Shown: one piece after another, positions 61,157-64,000 of the stretch | How positions within the stretch are numbered: the stretch's first letter is position 1 | How the letters are laid out: every line of letters starts with the position of its first letter | Assembly (NCBI GenBank): GCA_002392745.1 | Contig: DGHR01000012.1 | Location: 98,313-162,312 of the forward strand | Origin: Bacteroidales bacterium UBA3843 | Lineage (GTDB): Bacteria; Bacteroidota; Bacteroidia; Bacteroidales; Paludibacteraceae | DNA length: 64,000 nucleotides | Direction: 5' to 3' | Program-made: the position numbers and the translations under genes | The notes under the pieces: generated by a model | What the model was told of the DNA's origin: nothing | The model's database searches: none | Seen by the model: only the letters and a program-made list of their open reading frames with translations

Positions 61157-62119
61157 TTAATCGTCGAAGTTCTGACGAGCAGCTAACAACTCTCGCCATT
61201 TATCAATTTTTGCCTTAGCTTTTGCACCTGGTTTTCCGCTATATTTCGCAATGTGGGTTTTCCCATCGCTTTCAACAAAATGCGAGCGAACGATGAGTTC
61301 CATTCCGTATGAATCAGGAAGTTTTATAAACCTATTATCCATCATCATCTGGAATAAAGCATAAATATTATCAGCTCCAATATCACCTCTTTTGATCCGG
61401 CACGCGCATATTTTCCCACTAAATAAGTTTGTAAAATCGTCGGCATCACCATCCTCAATCCATTTTGCTTTGAGTAGTTCTTGATATAAAGCAGCAATAT
61501 TATAATCGAGCGTTTTTTCTTTAGCAAAAGTCATGTCTTCCGGTTCGAATGGTTCCGGTTCTTTGGCTTTCTTCTGTTTTGGAACGGGAGCAAACAAATT
61601 GTCTATTTCATCGGAGAAATACTGCTCATTTTCCAATTTCATATAATCGTTAATCCATGCGCGGAGCGGTTTGGAAAGATGGTTCGATGCTTTTCCAAGG
61701 TCGGTGAGAACGGACTCCCATTGTTCCTTGTTATAGCTGCTAATAACTCCCATTAGCAGTTGTCCCATATACTGATGCACTTTGTCAGAACTGAGATGGA
61801 GCGTAATAGCGGCGATGTTCAAAACGATACTAGTAGCGAGCGTGATTTGTTCATCTGGAATGGTTTTGTCATATTCGCGGAATCGTGGATAGATTGTTTT
61901 CCAAAGGTTTTGAATTTTGGGTATGTACTCATCTCCATTCTCCTTGATGTTATCTATAATGGAAGCCGATTCGTTGAAAATGTCTTCCGGCCATAGTACA
62001 AATGCCTGAAGCCGATTGTCGAAGAACTGACAAATGACTTCGGCTACTTGAAATAGTGGTTCAGCCCCATATTTATTTCTTATGGCGTCCCTTTCTTGGT
62101 CTGTGAATTTCCGCTGCAT
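61157..62119 (-). CDS. Unknown protein, second gene of a two-gene accessory module
   Basis: A protein of about 320 residues I do not recognise. The N-terminal half is helical (QVAEVICQFFDNRLQAFVLW, LATSIVLNIAAITLHLSSD). A Lys/Pro/Glu-rich linker (PKQKKAKEPEPFEPED, residues 180-196) follows. The C-terminal part (210-320) has the pattern LYQELLKAKWI...DFTNLFSGK, reminiscent of a domain in several Bacteroidales regulatory or mobile-element proteins, from memory only. Start: ATG giving MQRKFTDQERDAI; this overlaps the upstream gene by 47 bp, unusually long. Its AT-rich base composition contrasts with the DUF3987 unit, suggesting separate origin. Confidence 0.75.
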   Translation of the reverse strand: MQRKFTDQERDAIRNKYGAEPLFQVAEVICQFFDNRLQAFVLWPEDIFNESASIIDNIKENGDEYIPKIQNLWKTIYPRFREYDKTIPDEQITLATSIVLNIAAITLHLSSDKVHQYMGQLLMGVISSYNKEQWESVLTDLGKASNHLSKPLRAWINDYMKLENEQYFSDEIDNLFAPVPKQKKAKEPEPFEPEDMTFAKEKTLDYNIAALYQELLKAKWIEDGDADDFTNLFSGKICACRIKRGDIGADNIYALFQMMMDNRFIKLPDSYGMELIVRSHFVESDGKTHIAKYSGKPGAKAKAKIDKWRELLAARQNFDD

Positions 62120-63089
62120 TTTCAAAATTTTTAGTTTCTGCATACACATAATCCAACCACTGGACGAGCGCATATTCTTGCTTCTCATCCGTAGTATCAT
62201 CAATCACTTTCGCGCCTTTCTTATAGTCCTCTATAGGTTCTCGATTAAGTTTAATAAGCGCATGTACTTTCTCGTCACACCGATAGGCTTTATGGTTCTT
62301 GAAATTGAGCACAAGATGATACGCTTGCCCTCCACAAATGCGAACCATATTCTTGAAGTCCTCCACTTTTTGGTCGAACTCGAAAGGAGAAGCATGGTCG
62401 GCAAACAGTTTGAACACACCTCGTAGTGCACCGGTCGCTTTGACAGTTTCTGTCATGTGGTTAATGGCATCGCTAATCTCCAGTTCTTGGGATTGGTCAA
62501 GATTCTTAATCTTATCCGGATTATCAATTTCAAACGTGACACTTTGCAGTACATCACCTTTAGAAATTAGTTGGCGATAATAGTCCCAGATGCGCGTGGG
62601 CTGCATTTTGGGCAAGAAGGAAACTTTGAGCCTATAATGTTGCGTCATGAGAGCAGAGAGATAATCCTGTAAGATGACTCCAGGGTTATCGGGGTTGTTC
62701 CCCCATACGGAAGATTTCTCAACTGCGACCTGTCCTCGGTTATCACGGTTATCGAAAATAACATAGCAATAAGGATTGGATTCCTCTTGCTTTTCAATAC
62801 ACTCGGGTGCGCCACCTTCCGGATTTTCCTCTAACTTAACCAAATTTTTTATTTGGCTCTTGTGTAATCGAATGAGATAAACCTCTTTGTCATCTTGTCG
62901 CCAGATGTAATTGTTAAAGCGTTCTCCGCCTTGTAAGTCGAAAAGTCCAAGCGTGCTATTCTTGCGAAACATAGAAGCAAAAAGCTCACACGCGTTGTTT
63001 AACGATTCATCAGGATTGACATCTTGATTGTAAGTGTCAAGCTCATTCGATTTCTCGAATTTGATTTTATATATTGCGAATTGTGCCAT
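62073..63089 (-). CDS. Unknown protein, first gene of a two-gene accessory module
   Basis: A 338-residue protein I do not recognise, starting MAQFAIYKIKFEKSNELDTY. It is soluble with no signal peptide. Mixed alpha/beta sequence includes LGLFDLQGGERFNNYIWRQD, NPYCYVIFDNRDNRGQVAVE, VILQDYLSALMTQHYRLKV and a basic C-terminus. The gene is AT-rich relative to the neighbourhood. It has its own promoter with upstream TTCACACA repeats, and is coupled by overlap to the 320-residue protein. The arrangement (two unknown, probably cytoplasmic proteins, AT-rich, near a BT4734/DUF3987 gene) fits a defence or accessory module, but nothing in the sequence proves this. Confidence 0.78.
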   Translation of the reverse strand: MAQFAIYKIKFEKSNELDTYNQDVNPDESLNNACELFASMFRKNSTLGLFDLQGGERFNNYIWRQDDKEVYLIRLHKSQIKNLVKLEENPEGGAPECIEKQEESNPYCYVIFDNRDNRGQVAVEKSSVWGNNPDNPGVILQDYLSALMTQHYRLKVSFLPKMQPTRIWDYYRQLISKGDVLQSVTFEIDNPDKIKNLDQSQELEISDAINHMTETVKATGALRGVFKLFADHASPFEFDQKVEDFKNMVRICGGQAYHLVLNFKNHKAYRCDEKVHALIKLNREPIEDYKKGAKVIDDTTDEKQEYALVQWLDYVYAETKNFENAAEIHRPRKGRHKK

Positions 63090-63121
63090 AGTCAATATTC
63101 TATTTGCATTGCGCGATTGCG

Positions 63122-63153
63122 CAAAGGTACAAAAAATAATTGATATATGCAAA
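63122..63153 (-). promoter_or_regulatory. Promoter of the two-gene accessory module
   Basis: Minus strand TTTG (63153-63150), 20 bases, TACCTTTG (63129-63122). The TGTGTGAA repeats lie 18 bp upstream of the -33 box. Confidence 0.78.
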
Positions 63154-63170
63154 TTTTTGTGTGAGAATCG

Positions 63171-63199
63171 TTCACACATTCACACATTCACACAAAATT
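63171..63199. repeat. Three TTCACACA units; right arm of the 29-bp inverted repeat
   Basis: TTCACACA occurs at 63171-63178, 63179-63186 and 63187-63194, followed by AAATT. It is the exact reverse complement of 57811-57839. On the minus strand it reads TGTGTGAA x3 upstream of the accessory-module promoter. Confidence 0.9.
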
Positions 63200-63228
63200 T
63201 TGAGAGCCATTTTGGTCATAATAAATAT

Positions 63229-63249
63229 ATAATATAATTATTATATTAT
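63229..63249. repeat. AT-only palindrome
   Basis: Arms of 10 bases centred on 63239, composed of A and T only, lie midway between the two divergent promoters and between the TTCACACA and GTGAATC repeat sets. Confidence 0.75.
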
Positions 63250-63279
63250 TATGGAGATTTTTTCAACAGACACAGATGC

Positions 63280-63300
63280 GTGAATCTGTGAATCTGTGAA
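63280..63300. repeat. Three period-8 GTGAATCT units upstream of the rightward small genes
   Basis: GTGAATC (63280-63286), TGTGAATC (63287-63294) and TGTGAA (63295-63300) have the same 8-bp period and TGTGAA core as the 57.8 and 63.17 kb sets, oriented towards the rightward promoter. Confidence 0.85.
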
Positions 63301-63345
63301 CGAGCATCTTTTGTCTCGAAAAAAATACAAAAAAGTTTCAAAAAA

Positions 63346-63378
63346 TTTGCAAAAGATAATTTGTTCATCGTATCTTTG
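63346..63378 (+). promoter_or_regulatory. Promoter of the small-protein genes at the right end
   Basis: TTTG at 63346-63349 and TATCTTTG at 63371-63378, spacer 21. The leader is about 95 nt and contains the 11-bp TTATCGTA array. Confidence 0.7.
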
Positions 63379-63432
63379 CTCCGGTTTTTGAAAAGAGCGC
63401 GACCTCCTTGCCGAACGCGAGTGATCGGGGTT

Positions 63433-63462
63433 TTATCGTATGCTTATCGTACTTTTATCGTA
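63433..63462. repeat. Three TTATCGTA units with exact 11-bp period in a 5' leader
   Basis: TTATCGTA at 63433-63440, 63444-63451 and 63455-63462, 20 bp before the ATG of the 58-residue protein. It lies in the transcribed leader, so it could act as DNA operator or RNA element. Confidence 0.85.
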
Positions 63463-63481
63463 ATTAAAAATAACATCCTTT

Positions 63482-63658
63482 ATGGCTAAAATCAGAATCA
63501 AACCGAACGAAAACATCGACGATATCGCAACCCAACTCGCACAGGCGGGCATCACGGTTGACAAACACCGGCTGGCACCAAACACCTACCGGATATACAT
63601 CCGGAAGGAGAACATGCAGCGCTTCTCCGACTTCATCAACTCACTCAACCAACAATAA
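63482..63658 (+). CDS. Small basic protein (58 residues) of unknown function
   Basis: An ATG-started frame encodes MAKIRIKPNENIDDIATQLA, continues with ITVDKHRLAPNTYRIYIRKE and ends FSDFINSLNQQ. The sequence has good coding character (beta-alpha-beta pattern, charged, no low complexity), its own promoter and leader, and a lipoprotein gene 6 bp after it. I do not recognise a family. Position next to BT4734/DUF3987 genes resembles small DNA-binding or regulatory genes found there in Bacteroides, but this is only context. Confidence 0.72.
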   Translation: MAKIRIKPNENIDDIATQLAQAGITVDKHRLAPNTYRIYIRKENMQRFSDFINSLNQQ

Positions 63659-63664
63659 CTCATC

Positions 63665-63832
63665 ATGAAACGTTTACTGCTTTTTGCGCTGATAATCAGC
63701 GCGGTGGGATTAGCCTCCTGCACGGCGACACGCGTCGTCACGACCAGTGCCAGCTACGTGCAACACGGAGACACGACAACCACCATCATGACCAAAACAA
63801 TCGAGCGTTACGAAGGAACGCGAGAGCGTTAG
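63665..63832 (+). CDS. Small lipoprotein (55 residues)
   Basis: It encodes MKRLLLFALIISAVGLASCT, a signal peptide with lipobox LASC (Cys 19), then a 36-residue mature part rich in Thr and ending IERYEGTRER. It begins 6 bp after the previous small gene and is therefore probably cotranscribed. Tiny lipoproteins of this type occur beside BT4734/DUF3987 genes in Bacteroidales. No specific function is known to me. Confidence 0.75.
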   Translation: MKRLLLFALIISAVGLASCTATRVVTTSASYVQHGDTTTTIMTKTIERYEGTRER

Positions 63833-63975
63833 GGGTCCCCGACGGGCGCTAACACAGTGCACCCGATGGGGGAAAGCGTAGTGCACGGCGAAAGATTATA
63901 TGAGCGACAAGGTCGCGAATCATTCTGAGCCGTAGCGCAAGCGTGGAAACCTACCGCGGCGAAAAAAATTAGAAA

Positions 63976-64000
63976 GTCCTACAGCATAGCGGTCCTACAG
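63976..64000. repeat. Start of a possible 16-bp tandem repeat at the window edge
   Basis: GTCCTACAG occurs at 63976-63984 and again at 63992-64000, with CATAGCG between. The window ends inside the second copy, so an array cannot be confirmed. The 63833-63975 stretch is non-coding and GC-rich with GGTCCCCGAC and CGCAAGCG-type motifs. Confidence 0.4.

Noticed and set aside
57811..63199. Interpretation of the 29-bp inverted repeat as a classic transposon end
   Set aside because: No transposase or integrase gene lies between the arms and no target-site duplication was seen; the arms sit at promoters, so operator function is at least as likely.
63433..64000. CRISPR array at the right end
   Set aside because: Units are 8-16 bp with no 25-40 bp repeats, no spacers of regular size and no cas genes.

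Overview
The window looks like chromosomal DNA of an uncultured gut-type Bacteroidales bacterium (Bacteroidota). The evidence is repeated promoters of the Bacteroidetes form TTG-N19-20-TAnnTTTG, mostly absent Shine-Dalgarno sites, BspA-like and InlB-repeat secreted proteins, DUF2723 and BT4734/DUF3987 families, a TPR-AraC hybrid regulator and an FprA flavoprotein. No rRNA or CRISPR array was seen; one tRNA (Pro, anticodon TGG) is present.

Layout. (1) 1-20.3 kb, minus strand: a long, tightly coupled cell-surface polysaccharide operon. It starts from a clear promoter at 20.4 kb with two nucleotide-sugar dehydrogenases (one short), a flippase, a galacturonokinase-like GHMP kinase plus a nucleotidyltransferase, a second flippase, a Wzy-like polymerase, four glycosyltransferases, an ATP-grasp protein, a CapA-like protein, a PglC/WcaJ-type initiating sugar transferase and a DegT aminotransferase. 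It reads on towards serB, ftsY and aspA. Many junctions are ATGA overlaps. (2) 20.8-30.9 kb, mostly plus: DUF2723 membrane protein, a COG0523 metallochaperone with a His/Asp tract, thioesterase, PatB-like lyase, O-methyltransferase (minus), Lrp regulator, trpS, a lipoprotein and an outer-membrane protein. (3) 31.5-42.1 kb: a membrane TPR-AraC regulator followed by large secreted proteins (InlB repeats, BspA LRRs, beta-helix). Three of them share a short C-terminal tag. (4) 42.4-52.2 kb: tRNA-Pro, HAD phosphatase, acyltransferase, then gmd-fcl-deacetylase-wlbA-two Wza-like lipoproteins-Wzc kinase, i.e. the export half of a capsule system. (5) 52.2-57.5 kb: RluA synthase, DUF1846 protein, FprA flavodiiron protein and a pectate-lyase-like protein. 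(6) 57.8-64 kb: an accessory region with a BT4734/DUF3987 protein, four unrecognised genes, two short genes and several sets of phased DNA repeats.

How it fits together: regions 1 and 4 together encode nucleotide-sugar supply (UDP-uronic acids, GDP-fucose, acetamido-uronic acid), assembly, flipping, polymerisation and export of a surface polysaccharide, split over two opposite-strand clusters 24 kb apart. The most interesting signals are regulatory or repetitive. A two-half-site motif sits at an identical distance from the promoters of the TPR-AraC gene and its downstream secreted-protein gene. Small palindromic elements are inserted in frame inside several genes. Period-8 TGTGAA-type repeats bracket the accessory region as a 29-bp perfect inverted pair.
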